Positions 32,808 through 45,663 of a stretch of DNA of 64,000 bases are shown here, in pieces. Below the pieces are notes generated by a model. The model made no database searches, was not told the DNA's origin, and was given only the letters and a program-made list of their open reading frames with translations. The translations under genes were made by a program, and so were the position numbers. How positions within the stretch are numbered: position 1 is the stretch's first letter; each line of letters starts with the position of its first letter. The stretch is from Roseiarcus sp963749715 (GTDB lineage: Bacteria > Pseudomonadota > Alphaproteobacteria > Rhizobiales > Beijerinckiaceae), in the NCBI GenBank assembly GCA_963749715.1, contig CAVVNR010000001.1, positions 62,001 through 126,000 on the forward strand, in the 5' to 3' direction.

Positions 32808-33326
32808 GCGCCAAAGCGCGCGACCGGCGTCGACGCGAGAGCGCAAGTTCGGCTTGATGGCCAAACAACACCAAATGCATCCAAGCAAAAACGCCTGGGT
32901 TTACTTGGGTTTATTCGTCCCAATCGAGACTTATTAATGGGTTGCAGCGATTCCAAATAAGAATTTTTCCTCCCGGTGTTTCCTCCTTATCCGCCCAGCG
33001 CGCCAGGCCGAGCGCGGATTTGTTTTCTGGCCAACGGCATAATATAGGGCCTCTTCCGATTTTCACAAGTAGCGACGCAAAAAAATATGCCTCTCCGCAG
33101 CTCCGAGGTTGCTCCAGGCGTCTCAGTGGAGCGCGAGCCAAAGCCACTCGACCACGAGGACCCGGGGATAATGGCCGTCCTTCAAGTGAAACCGCGTTGA
33201 GCGACCGCGCCGCCAAGCGGCTCTTCGCATGCCTTGAGGGCGCGTGACCGTCGGCGCCCGGCTGCGGAACGATCCGGGCGCGCCTCGTTTGTCGTGTCCT
33301 CTTCGCGCGATGACGAGCCGCACCGA
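32808..33326. other. non-coding gap
   Basis: 519 bases between two gene 3' ends. It holds repeat copy B (32859-32945) and no convincing gene, promoter or terminator elsewhere; the short open frames here have no family features. Confidence 0.5.
32859..32945 (-). repeat. dispersed intergenic repeat, copy B
   Basis: Minus-strand homologue of copy A (GCAACCCATT head at 32945, GGACGAAT, AAACCCA words, then TTTGG words). Differences from A are mostly transitions, and the inverted-repeat character of the second half is kept in weaker form. Confidence 0.65.
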
Positions 33327-34169
33327 TCACGGAGTCTCCGCCATCGGTCTTCCATTCCCCGGTTGTAGCGGGCGCGCACTGTCGGGGTAGTTCTTCATGT
33401 ACTCGGAGATTTGCGCTTCCGAGAATTCGATCGGGTGCTTCATCACGAACCAGGTGACGCCCTCGTTGCAGATCGGGACCGTCAGCGAGCCGGGGACGCG
33501 ATAGAAGCCGCGGTCCGCGGGCAGGAAGTCCGTGGCGTCGATCGACGCTTGGCAGTATTTGTATTCAAAGCCGGGGTCAGGGACGTGTTCCAGGACGGCC
33601 TTCATTGCCCGGTTTTCCTTGCCGGCGACCACGGGCACTTCGATGATCGCCACATTGGCCTCGGCGTCGAGGTGCACGAGCTGGACGGACATTCTCGGTC
33701 GAACGCCGTTGACCGCGTTCTCGCCCGGATAACGAAAATGCAGCTCCGACAAGAAATAGGGTTTTCTGCCGACTTTCAGCCAGTCGTTATCGGGAAAACG
33801 AACCAGAATGCGGTAGGCGTTGCAGTCGTTGATCACGTCAAGGTCAACGGGCGCGTAGCCGAACTTGAGAATGCCGCCTATCGGCAGTGGCTGCGGATCG
33901 CGGATGTCGACCGGAGACTGCATCTTGCCAGTCCGGCAGACGCCCGACCATCGGTTGGGACCGCTCGGCCCGTCTTTGTACGTGTATGAAGGGCCGCATG
34001 TCTCCCAGCCCATCGAGAAGTTCATGTGGTGCACGCCCATTTGCGCATGGTTGGCTGACTCGGGCGGCTCGGCGACCTGGGAGAGGGCCGCCGGCGCGAA
34101 AATGAGCGCCGATAGACACAAGGCGAAAGGCCCAAGGCCGCGTTTTGCTTCGATCGCACCACGGCGCAT
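33327..34169 (-). CDS. exported alpha-carbonic-anhydrase-related protein lacking zinc ligands
   Basis: 280 residues with a signal peptide (LGPFALCLSALIFAPAALSQ). The alpha-carbonic anhydrase fold is recognisable: RWSGVCRTGKMQSPVDI, LSELHFRYPGEN, MSVQLVHLD, and FYRVPGSLTVPICNEGVTWFV. Of the three zinc histidines (human CA II 94, 96, 119) only the first remains (His144); the others are Arg146 and Gln163. The glutamate usually before the third ligand is also gone. It should not hydrate CO2; such relatives are usually binding proteins. ATG 34169 was chosen for its GGAGA site and the signal peptide; the open frame begins at 34205. Confidence 0.85.
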   Translation of the reverse strand: MRRGAIEAKRGLGPFALCLSALIFAPAALSQVAEPPESANHAQMGVHHMNFSMGWETCGPSYTYKDGPSGPNRWSGVCRTGKMQSPVDIRDPQPLPIGGILKFGYAPVDLDVINDCNAYRILVRFPDNDWLKVGRKPYFLSELHFRYPGENAVNGVRPRMSVQLVHLDAEANVAIIEVPVVAGKENRAMKAVLEHVPDPGFEYKYCQASIDATDFLPADRGFYRVPGSLTVPICNEGVTWFVMKHPIEFSEAQISEYMKNYPDSARPLQPGNGRPMAETP

Positions 34170-34317
34170 GCGCCAAGTCTCCAGTTGGCTTGACCGCAAG
34201 CTCAACTCAAATGATCAGCAGCTGCCCGATGCATGCAGGCCCCCGCAGTCGCAGTTTAGGCTAGCCCAGCGTATTTGAGAAGTTCATCTGCAAATGGAGT
34301 TGAAAAGCGCAGCCCCG

Positions 34318-35367
34318 CTAAGCTGGAACCCTTCGCTTCGCCAGCGCCGCCCGCACTGCGGGCGCAACGACCGTGCCCAGAAGCTCGATCGAGCGCAGGA
34401 TCGCGGCTTGGGGCTGGGCGCCGACCGCCATCTGCATGAGATAGCGCTGATGGCCGAACGCCTCGTGCTGGGCGAGGATCCTGGCGACCGCCTCGTCCGG
34501 CGTCCCGACCATCAAATGACCGCGCGGGCCCCGGCCCTGATCGAACTGCGCACGCGACAAGGGTGGCCAGCCGCGCTCGCGCCCAATGCGGCTCATCACC
34601 TCGGCGTAGGGCGTGAAGAACGCAGCGATGGCGGCGTCCGCCGTATCGGCAAGGAAGCCGTGGCCGTTGATCCCGACGGCGAGAGCGTCCGACGGAACGC
34701 CGGCGCGGCGCGCGGCCTCGCGGTAGAGATCGGCGAGCGGCGCAAAGCGCGCCGGTTCGCCGCCGATGATGGCGATCGCCAGCGGCAACCCGAGCATGCC
34801 GGCGCGCGCCGCCGACTGCGGCGTGCCGCCTGAGGCGATCCAGACCGGCAGGGGTTGCTGGAGCGCCCGCGGGTAGACGCTCTGGCCATTGAGCGGCGGG
34901 CGATGCTTGCCGCTCCACGTAACTTTCGGCTTGGCGCGGATCGCGAGCAGGAGATCGAGCTTCTCGGCGAACAGCTCGTTGTAATCATCGAGGTCGTAGC
35001 CGAACAGCGGGAAGGATTCGATGAACGAGCCGCGCCCGGCCATGATCTCCGCCCTGCCGCCGGAGAGGAGATCGAGGGTGGCGAATTGCTGATAGACGCG
35101 CACCGGATCGTCCGACGAGAGCACCGTCACCGCGCTCGTGAGCCGAATGCGCCTGGTGCGCGCCGCGGCCGCAGCGAGCGCCACGGCCGGCGCCGAGACG
35201 GCGTAGTCCGGCCGATGATGCTCGCCGAGGCCGAAGACATCGAGGCCGACCCGGTCGGCGAGCTCGATCTGCTCCAGGACATCGGCGAAGCTCTTGTCGA
35301 CGTCAACCGGCTCGCCGGTGCGGGGATCGCGCCGGGTCTCGACGAAAGTGTAAGCGCCGAACTGCAT
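34318..35367 (-). CDS. LLM-class flavin-dependent oxidoreductase
   Basis: 349 residues, luciferase-like TIM barrel that uses reduced FMN or F420-type cofactor; FMNH2 is likelier in this group. Seen: MQFGAYTFVE at the N-terminus, VGLDVFGLGEHHRPDYAVSAP, IRLTSAVTVLSSDDPVRVYQQFATLDLLSGGRAEIMAGRGSF, PLPVWIASGGTPQS and MVGTPDEAVARIL. Start 35367 was preferred over 35406 because GAGG lies 6 bases upstream. Divergent from the BBE-type oxidase. Substrate unknown. Confidence 0.88.
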   Translation of the reverse strand: MQFGAYTFVETRRDPRTGEPVDVDKSFADVLEQIELADRVGLDVFGLGEHHRPDYAVSAPAVALAAAAARTRRIRLTSAVTVLSSDDPVRVYQQFATLDLLSGGRAEIMAGRGSFIESFPLFGYDLDDYNELFAEKLDLLLAIRAKPKVTWSGKHRPPLNGQSVYPRALQQPLPVWIASGGTPQSAARAGMLGLPLAIAIIGGEPARFAPLADLYREAARRAGVPSDALAVGINGHGFLADTADAAIAAFFTPYAEVMSRIGRERGWPPLSRAQFDQGRGPRGHLMVGTPDEAVARILAQHEAFGHQRYLMQMAVGAQPQAAILRSIELLGTVVAPAVRAALAKRRVPA

Positions 35368-35554
35368 TGGGGGCCTCATCGGCGCGCGATTCCCGTCGCG
35401 CGACAAGCGATGTTAGCATGACGCGCGGACCGATTTGTCGGGCGCCTTCTCGGTCGTTCGTGGGGAAATCACGATCTCACTAATTCTTGGCGCTGGGCGC
35501 TCGCGATTGTGGTTCCTCCTGAACGCGACGCGCTTTCGAGCCGGAGGGGAGTTC

Positions 35555-37376
35555 ATGCTGAGCCGACGCCGCTTGATCAAAGCCGCAGCCATCCTGCCTC
35601 TCGCGTCGTCATTTGCTGCGGCAGGCGCCGAACGAGCCGCAGCCGCGTCGATAGCGGCTTCCCGCGTCCGGCCGGGCGATCCCGGATGGCCCTCATCCTC
35701 CGAGTGGGAGGGGCTGCGGCACAGGGTGGAGGGCCAACTCATTGCAGTGCAATGGCCGCTCGACGCTTGTCGGACCGATCCCGACGGCGACGCCTGCCAT
35801 GCGTTGTTCAGAGAGCTGAAGAATCCCTATTTCATTGGCGACAGCCCGGCCCTGACGCAAACCTGCGGCTGGGTCGATGCGTGGGCCTCGCAGCCGAGCG
35901 TCTATGCGGTGGCGGCGGGGAAGACTGCGCATGTCGTCGCGGCGGTTAATTTCGCCCGCGAGAAGAATTTGCGCCTGGTCGTGAAGGGTGGCGGCCACTC
36001 CTATCTTGGCGCCTCCAACGCCGCGGATTCCCTTCTGATCTGGACGCGTGCGATGAACGACATCACGGTCCATGACGGGTTTGTCCCGCAGGGCTGCACC
36101 GCGAGCCAGAAGCCGCAACCGGCGGTCACGATGGGGGCGGGCGCGATCTGGATGCATGCCTATGAGGCCGTGACGACCGGAGCCGGCCGCTACGTGCAGG
36201 GCGGCGGCTGCGGGACAGTGGGCGTCGCGGGGCTCGTTCAGGGCGGCGGCTTCGGGACCTATTCGAAGCAGTTCGGCACGGCCGGCGCGGCGCTCATGGA
36301 GGCGGAGATCGTGACGGCGGACGGCGTGGCGCGAATCGCCAATGCTTGCAGCGAGCCCGAGCTCTACTGGGCGCTGAAGGGCGGCGGAGCAGGCAGTTTC
36401 GGAGTCGTCACCCGCCTCACGCTGCGAACCTGGGACCTGCCCGACACTTTCGGCCTCGTTGCAACGACGATCCGCGCCAGGTCGGACGCCGCTTATCGCC
36501 GGCTGCTTGACGCGTTCATCGCGTTCTATGCGGAGAAACTGTTCAATCCCAATTGGGGCGAGCTGGCGAAGCTATTGCCGGACAATCGGCTTGAGATCGC
36601 CATGAATTTCCAGGGTCTCGACAAGGCGCAGTCGACCGCGATCTGGCAGCCATTTTTGGACTGGGCGGCGACGCAGGATGACCTTGCCGCGGCGCCGGCG
36701 GCGATCGTCGCCGGGAAGGGGCGGTATCGTTGGGATGGCCCCGCTCTCGAGGCCTTTGCGCCAGGGTCTGTCCTGTTTGACGACCGCCCCGGGGCGCCGG
36801 CGGAAAATTTCTTCTGGTCGGGCAATCTCGCGGAGGCGGGACACTTCATTCATGGCTTCGAGTCTCTGATGGATGCCCGCGGCGCTGCTGGAGCCGGCGC
36901 GGCGGGAGGCGCTGACTGACGCGTTGATGGCCGCGAGCCGACATTGGGCGATCGAGTTGCACTTCCAGAAAGGCCTGGCAGGCGCGCCGGCCGAGGTAAT
37001 CGCCGCCGCCAGGGAGACGCCGATCAATCCGGCCGTCGCCGAGGCGTTCATGCTGGCGATTGTCGCGAGCGAGGGGCCGCCGGCGTTTCCGGGTCTTGCC
37101 GGTCACGAACCGGACCTCGCCGCGGCGCGGCGCGCCGCCGCCCGGATCGAACAGGCCATGGCCGAACTGCGAAAAGCGGCGCCGGAGGGGGGCGCCTACG
37201 TCGCGGAGAGCAGCTACTTTCAGGCTGACTGGCAGCAGGCCTATTGGGGCGCGAATTATCCCCGGCTGCTCGCCGTCAAGCAACGATACGATCCTGACGG
37301 CCTGTTCTTTATCCGCCACGGCGTCGGCAGCGAGGGATGGAGCGAGGACGGGTTTGCGCGTGTGAGCGGGCGATAG
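35555..37376 (+). pseudogene. FAD-linked oxidase, berberine-bridge type, frameshifted once
   Basis: Exported oxidase with a Tat-like leader (SRRRLIKAAAILPLASSF). FAD-binding domain with VVKGGGHSYLGAS, whose His normally holds FAD covalently, and GGGCGTVGVAGLVQGGGFG, whose Cys is the second attachment point, so bicovalent FAD is expected. One extra A at 36869 (GFESL-x-WMPAALLEPARR) breaks the frame; the second part carries the BBE C-terminal region YWGANYPRLLAVKQRYDPDGLF. Restored length about 607 residues. RBS GGAGGGGA before ATG 35555. An AhpD-like gene follows at once. Substrate unknown. Confidence 0.85.
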
Positions 37377-37418
37377 CAATTTCGTCCTGACCTTGAAACG
37401 ATGAAGGAGAGAGACGTC

Positions 37419-38000
37419 GTGACAGAGCCGCCGATCAGCCGATTTCCGCCGCCCGATCTGGCGGGGCTTCCCGCCGACATCCGCGAGCGGATTGCCGCGG
37501 TGCAGGAAAAGTCGGGATTCGTTCCCAACGTCTTTCTGGCGCTGGCGCGCCGGCCGGACGAGTTTCGCGCCTTCTTCGCCTATCATGACGCGTTGATGGA
37601 GAAGCCCGGCGGGCTGACCAAGGCCGAGCGCGAGATGATCGTGGTCGCGACCTCGGGCGTGAACCAATGCCAATATTGCGTCGTCGCCCATGGCGCGATC
37701 CTGCGCATCCGCGCCAAAAATCCGCTGATCGCCGATCAGGTCGCGATCAATCATCGCAAGGCCGACCTAAAGTCGAGGCAGAAGGCGATGCTTGATTTCG
37801 CCGTCAAGGTCGCCGAGCGCTCGCATGCGATCGACGACAAGGACTACGAGGAGCTCAAGAGCCACGGCTTCTCGGACGACGACGCCTGGGACATCGCCGC
37901 GATCGCCGCGATGTTTGCGATGTCCAACCGCCTCGCCAACGCCTTCTCCATTCGCCCGAACGAGGAGTTCTATGGCATGGGGCGGGAACGGAGGGCGTGA
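37419..38000 (+). CDS. AhpD-like peroxidase-related protein
   Basis: About 193 residues, carboxymuconolactone decarboxylase/AhpD fold. The redox motif is CQYCVVAHG (CxxC plus His), preceded by LTKAEREMIVVATSGVNQ. This matches the peroxidase-related subfamily with the C-terminal ANAFSIRPNEEFY-type end. GTG at 37419 has AAGGAG 9 bases upstream; ATG 37401, 18 bases earlier in frame, has none. It begins 42 bases after the BBE oxidase and may remove the peroxide made by that enzyme (inference). Confidence 0.85.
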   Translation: MTEPPISRFPPPDLAGLPADIRERIAAVQEKSGFVPNVFLALARRPDEFRAFFAYHDALMEKPGGLTKAEREMIVVATSGVNQCQYCVVAHGAILRIRAKNPLIADQVAINHRKADLKSRQKAMLDFAVKVAERSHAIDDKDYEELKSHGFSDDDAWDIAAIAAMFAMSNRLANAFSIRPNEEFYGMGRERRA

Positions 38001-38081
38001 GCGCACGCACGGGCTTCGCATTCGTGATCCGGCAGCCTTGCCTGCGCGTAGTCTATGACGACAGCGACTATGGGGACGATC

Positions 38082-38591
38082 ATGCGAATTCTGGGCGCCT
38101 TCGTCATTCTCGCCGGCTTCATCGCTCTGGGCGCGCCGGGGTTGGCCGCCGACCCCTTTCCGCCGAGCGGCGCCGCGAAACTTGCGGCCTATTCGGTCTG
38201 TCGCTCGGCCGCGATCGTCGACATGGGCGCGGTCGGGGTCGAATTCGTCGGCCGAGTGCATCGGCATTGTGAAGACCACCGACGGGTCGAAGCTCCTGGA
38301 TAATCTGTCGATCCGGTGCCTCGAGGAGGCCAAAGCCCGGCCCGAGGGCTACGCCTTCACCGGGACCTGCATCCACACCGACAATGACGGCGACAAGCTG
38401 TTCATGACCTACGAGGGGCCGGAAAGCGGGACGATCGCTTTGCTTGGCGGGACGGGCAAGTACCAGGACATCATCGGCAAGGGAACCTGGAGCGTCGCCG
38501 ACGCGCCGGGCAATACGGCGCAGCTTTTCCTGTTCACCTGACCTATGATGTGACGTGGAGGACGAAGGGAAGTGAGTTCAAGGTAGACTGA
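38082..38591 (+). pseudogene. small exported protein, frameshifted
   Basis: Unrecognised. Signal peptide MRILGAFVILAGFIALGAPGLAA; the first frame reaches GAVGVEF, then one extra G at 38250/38251 shifts it to AECIGIVKTTDGSKLLDNLSIRCLEE...LFMTYEGPESGTIALLGGTGKYQDIIGKGTWS. That frame stops at 38541, but a missing base around 38530-38537 would extend it by LTYDVTWRTKGSEFKVD to 38591, which reads as natural sequence. The restored protein has about 169 residues and a lipocalin/allene-oxide-cyclase-like flavour (GGTGKYxxIxG), tentatively. Not assignable to a function. Confidence 0.6.
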
Positions 38592-38651
38592 GCCGTGTCG
38601 ATCTCGCCCTCGCGCCCCTTGCACGCTCCAACTATATTGACGGAGACCGCT

Positions 38652-39130
38652 ATGGATCAGTCACAAATCTTGCTAGAGTACCTCAAGGAGCAATACACAC
38701 AAGCGTGTCAGCATGAAACTAGGCAAACAAATACTACCGCTTTCATGACCGGAGCTTCAGGAAGTTATACTTGGGTTAGTATTGAAGGATGGTTCAGTAA
38801 GGCACGACAATTGGTGGATAGTGGTGGCGTTGGGAGGGGTAATTGCGCTCATCGGCTGCGCTAATTGGTGGATTAACAGGGCACATCAGTTTGGCAGCCG
38901 ATTCCACACGAGATTTAGCTGGTAAGGTAGGTCATTCTTTAGAAGCCTCGAATGAAATCTGGAGCGTCAAAACGCCTACGGACCTCCGAAAGGAGGTTAG
39001 TACCGAGTATGAACTTGGGGGACCCGACATAAGTATAGGCGGAATAGTGTATAGCAAGTTGCAGCGGATTCCGGTGGGTGTTGTCGCTATCGGACTAGCT
39101 ATCAACACAATCGGGTCACTAGCGAAATAG
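38652..39130 (+). pseudogene. AT-richer membrane protein gene, frameshifted twice
   Basis: Unrecognised, about 158 residues once two extra bases are removed (A at 38762/38763 and A at 38911). Reads LLEYLKEQYTQACQHETRQT, a first membrane segment VILGLVLKDG, then NWWIVVALGGVIALIGCANWWI, a soluble part (AGKVGHSLEASNEIW) and a final hydrophobic segment RIPVGVVAIGLAINTIG. The stretch 38701-38820 has 52 G+C in 120 bases by hand count, well below its neighbours, so foreign origin is plausible. RBS CGGAG before ATG 38652. Confidence 0.55.
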
Positions 39131-39134
39131 AGCT

Positions 39135-42797
<3,663 letters not shown>

Positions 42798-42890
42798 GTT
42801 TGATTGACCTCCCGCCTTCGCGGTCGCTTTGCCGCGAGCCTATGAATGGTTTTATCATTGAGGCAAACGCGAAACGAAAGGACCCGAGGC

Positions 42891-43871
42891 ATGGAAACCG
42901 TGAAGTTCGGCAAGACAGGCATGCAGGTGTCGAAGATCTGCCTCGGCTGCATGACCTACGGCTCGACGAAATGGCGAGAATGGGTGTTGGAGGAAGAGGC
43001 CTCGCGCCCCTTCATTCGGGAGGCCCTCGAACGCGGCGTCAATTTCTTCGACACGGCGGATGTCTATTCCCGCGGCGCGAGCGAGGAGATCCTCGGTCGC
43101 GCGCTCAAGGAATACGCCAAACGGCCGGAGGTGGTGATTGCGACCAAGGTGCACGGAGAGATGGGGCCGTCGGCCAATGCGAGGGGCCTGTCACGCAAGC
43201 ACATCATGGAGGCGATCGACGCTTCGCTCAGGCGCCTCGGCACGGATTATGTCGATCTTTACCAGATCCACCGCTTCGATCCCCTCACTCCGATGGAGGA
43301 GACGCTCGAAGCGCTGAACGACGTGGTGCGCGCCGGCAAGGCGCTCTATATCGGCGCGTCGTCGATGTACGCATGGCAGCTTACGCGCATGATCGACATC
43401 GCCCGCGCCAAGGGACACGCCCAGTTTGTGTCGATGCAGAATTATTACAACCTCGTCTACCGCGAGGAGGAACGCGAGATCATGCCGCTCTGCGCCAACG
43501 ATGGGATCGCGGTCATTCCGTGGTCGCCAATGGCGCGCGGCTATCTGGCGGGCTCGGGAGTCGGCGCGGGCGCATCGACCGTGCGCGGCCGCACCGATCC
43601 GTTCAGCGTCACGCTGGGCTTGGGGTCGCGCCAGGACGAGGCGATCCGCAAGCGGGTGATCGAGGCAGCGGAGAAGCTTGAGACCAAGCCGGCGGTGGTC
43701 GCGCTCGCCTGGGTGTTGTCGAAACCGTTCGTCACCGCTCCGATCATCGGCGCCTCGAAGGCCCACCACCTCGCCGACGCAGTCGCGGCGACCGAGCTCA
43801 AGCTCGACGCGCGCACGATCGCCAAACTCGAGGAGCCCTACCACGCTAAGGCGGTCGCGGGCCACGCATAG
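42891..43871 (+). CDS. aldo/keto reductase
   Basis: 326 residues. Tetrad: Asp/Tyr in FFDTADVYSRG, Lys in VIATKVHGEMG, His in DLYQIHRFDP; C-terminal FVTAPIIGASKAHHLADAV. Closely related to the protein at 30726 across the barrel (shared GLSRKHIM-type and FDPLTPMEETL-type segments). Start 42891 gives METVKFGKTGMQVSKICLGC, the family start; the frame is open back to 42846. Divergent from the oxoprolinase gene and 24 bases before the DUF427 gene. Confidence 0.9.
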   Translation: METVKFGKTGMQVSKICLGCMTYGSTKWREWVLEEEASRPFIREALERGVNFFDTADVYSRGASEEILGRALKEYAKRPEVVIATKVHGEMGPSANARGLSRKHIMEAIDASLRRLGTDYVDLYQIHRFDPLTPMEETLEALNDVVRAGKALYIGASSMYAWQLTRMIDIARAKGHAQFVSMQNYYNLVYREEEREIMPLCANDGIAVIPWSPMARGYLAGSGVGAGASTVRGRTDPFSVTLGLGSRQDEAIRKRVIEAAEKLETKPAVVALAWVLSKPFVTAPIIGASKAHHLADAVAATELKLDARTIAKLEEPYHAKAVAGHA

Positions 43872-43894
43872 GGATCTCAGCCAAGGAGACGAAC

Positions 43895-44266
43895 ATGGCG
43901 AACTTGACTATCGCAGGAACCAAGGACCATCCCATCACCATCGGGCCGATCGCCGAGCGAGTGCGCGTTATCTGGCGGGGGCGCACGATCGGCGACAGCA
44001 AGCACGCGCTCGAACTCAAGGAAGCGAGCTATCCGCCGGTCGTCTACGTGCCGCGCGCCGACATGGATATGAGCGCGCTCAAGCGAACGGCCCGCGTCAC
44101 CGCCTGCCCGTACAAAGGCGAGGCGAATTATTACTCGATCGCCGATCGTGAGGCTCGCGACGAAAACGCGGTTTGGACCTACGAGGCGCCGAAAGCGGAA
44201 GTGGCCGAGATCGCCTCCCATCTCGCGTTCTATCCCGACAAAGTCGAGATCGCGCGCGAAGGGTGA
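43895..44266 (+). CDS. DUF427 domain protein
   Basis: 123 residues, complete. Matches the DUF427 pattern: HPITIGPIAERVRVIWRGRTIGDSKHAL, PPVVYVPRADMDMSALKRT, CPYKGEANYYSI, VWTYEAP and FYPDKVEI. Cytoplasmic, no known reaction. AAGGAG lies 6 bases before the ATG; probably co-transcribed with the aldo/keto reductase. Confidence 0.9.
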   Translation: MANLTIAGTKDHPITIGPIAERVRVIWRGRTIGDSKHALELKEASYPPVVYVPRADMDMSALKRTARVTACPYKGEANYYSIADREARDENAVWTYEAPKAEVAEIASHLAFYPDKVEIAREG

Positions 44267-44350
44267 GTTCGCAAGGCGCCGGCGCTGTCAATCATGCCCG
44301 CGGTGTTGTAGAACGATCGCAGCGCGGGCTACAGGCTGGGAGGAGCGACA

Positions 44351-44731
44351 ATGCTGTTCGATGGCGGATTCACCTTTTCCAATTTCATTGCCGACGCCTT
44401 CACGATATTCATGTTCATCCTATGGTTCTGGCTGCTCATCGTCGTATCGGGCGACCTCTTCCGCCGGCATGACGTGTCCGGGTTCGCCAAGGTGCTCTGG
44501 GTGATCGCGTTCATCCTGTTTTCCTACCTCGGCGTCTTCGCCTACTTGCTCACCCAGGGACGTGGCATGGCGGAGCGGAATAAGGCGCAAGCCAACGAGG
44601 CCCGGGAAGAGTTGCGCCAGATCGTTGGCTTCAGCGCCGCGGACGAGATCGCCAAGCTCGATCGGCTGAAGGCTGCGGGGTCGATCACCGAGCCGGAATA
44701 CGGCCGCCTGAGAGCCAAGCTCGTTCAGTAA
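44351..44731 (+). CDS. SHOCT-domain membrane protein
   Basis: 126 residues. Two membrane helices (IADAFTIFMFILWFWLLIVV and VLWVIAFILFSYLGVFAYLL) resembling a PLDc_N module, then a charged linker and a C-terminal SHOCT motif ADEIAKLDRLKAAGSITEPEYGRLRAKL. SHOCT tails are oligomerisation motifs. GGGAGGAG precedes the ATG. Function unknown. Confidence 0.85.
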   Translation: MLFDGGFTFSNFIADAFTIFMFILWFWLLIVVSGDLFRRHDVSGFAKVLWVIAFILFSYLGVFAYLLTQGRGMAERNKAQANEAREELRQIVGFSAADEIAKLDRLKAAGSITEPEYGRLRAKLVQ

Positions 44732-44858
44732 CGCAGCCGACGGCGATCCGCGTTCGCCTCAAAAATATCGGTCAGGATGGATCGATAGGTCATCGATGCC
44801 GCTAATGGGACTACTGGGGAATCTCGCCCCGCGCGAGCCGGCCAAAAGGGAGGAGGCG

Positions 44859-45581
44859 ATGTGCATCAATTGCGTCAGCGAAGGAATCGGCCGGCGGGAT
44901 TTCATGAAGTTCGGCGCCGCGGGTGCGGTGGCGCTCGGGCTCGGCGGCAGGCTGGGTCCCGCGCGCGCCGCGGAAGGCGCGTCGACCGCCCTCTCCCCCG
45001 ACGAGGCGCTCGCCGCGCTCAAATCCGGCAATGAGCGTTTTGTGAGTCATCGCGAGCTTTGCTCGGTCAATCTGGCCGAAAGCCGCACCGCAGTCGCCGG
45101 TCACCAGGCCCCGTGGGCGACTATCGTCTCGTGTGCCGACAGCCGGGTGCCGCCGGAGCTAATCTTTGGCGGTCAAGGCGTAGGCGAACTGTTCATCGCT
45201 CGGGACGCTGGAAATCTCATTGGCGTCGAGACCCTCGGCACCGTGGAATATGGCGCCGCCGTGCTGGGCTCTCCGCTCGTCGTCATCCTTGCCCACACCG
45301 CCTGCGGCGCGGTGAAAGCCGCCTGCGATGTCGTAACCAAGAACGCAAGCTATCCCGGAGTGATCGGCCGGATGATCCTGCCGATCGTGCCGGCGGCGCT
45401 CGCGGTGCGAGACCAGCCTGGTGATTTCGTCGACAACGCGGCCAAGGAAAGCGCCAAGCGCACCGCCGCGCAACTGCCCAACGTGAGCAGGCTCGTCGGC
45501 GATCTTGTCGGCGCCGGGAAGGTGAGGATTGTGTCTGCGATCTACGATTTGGACACTGGCGTCGTCACCTATCTGGATTGA
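44859..45581 (+). CDS. Tat-exported beta-carbonic anhydrase
   Basis: 240 residues. N-terminus MCINCVSEGIGRRDFMKFGAA is a twin-arginine signal (RRDFMK) with an AxA site before AEGAS. Beta-CA zinc set: Cys92, Asp94 and Arg96 in SCADSRVPPE, His146 and Cys149 in AHTACGAV. It would interconvert CO2 and bicarbonate in the periplasm. AGGAGG stands directly before ATG 44859; the frame is open to 44796 but that start lacks the site. A second, catalytically incompetent carbonic-anhydrase fold is encoded at 33327. Confidence 0.9.
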   Translation: MCINCVSEGIGRRDFMKFGAAGAVALGLGGRLGPARAAEGASTALSPDEALAALKSGNERFVSHRELCSVNLAESRTAVAGHQAPWATIVSCADSRVPPELIFGGQGVGELFIARDAGNLIGVETLGTVEYGAAVLGSPLVVILAHTACGAVKAACDVVTKNASYPGVIGRMILPIVPAALAVRDQPGDFVDNAAKESAKRTAAQLPNVSRLVGDLVGAGKVRIVSAIYDLDTGVVTYLD

Positions 45582-45663
45582 CACCAGCAGCGAGCGGGCG
45601 CCGCGAAGCGGGTGAGGGCGTGGCGCCGGCAGCGGTCCCCACACGTCATTTGCAAGCTGTTTG

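Noticed and set aside
29493..32888. Open frame of 1131 codons on the minus strand across frcC, frcA and two dehydrogenase genes
   Set aside because: It lies wholly antisense to four genes with clear motifs and shows only Arg/Asp/His-rich shadow composition.
32866..32940. Repeat copy B as a rho-independent terminator
   Set aside because: The stem is imperfect and no T-run follows on the relevant strand.
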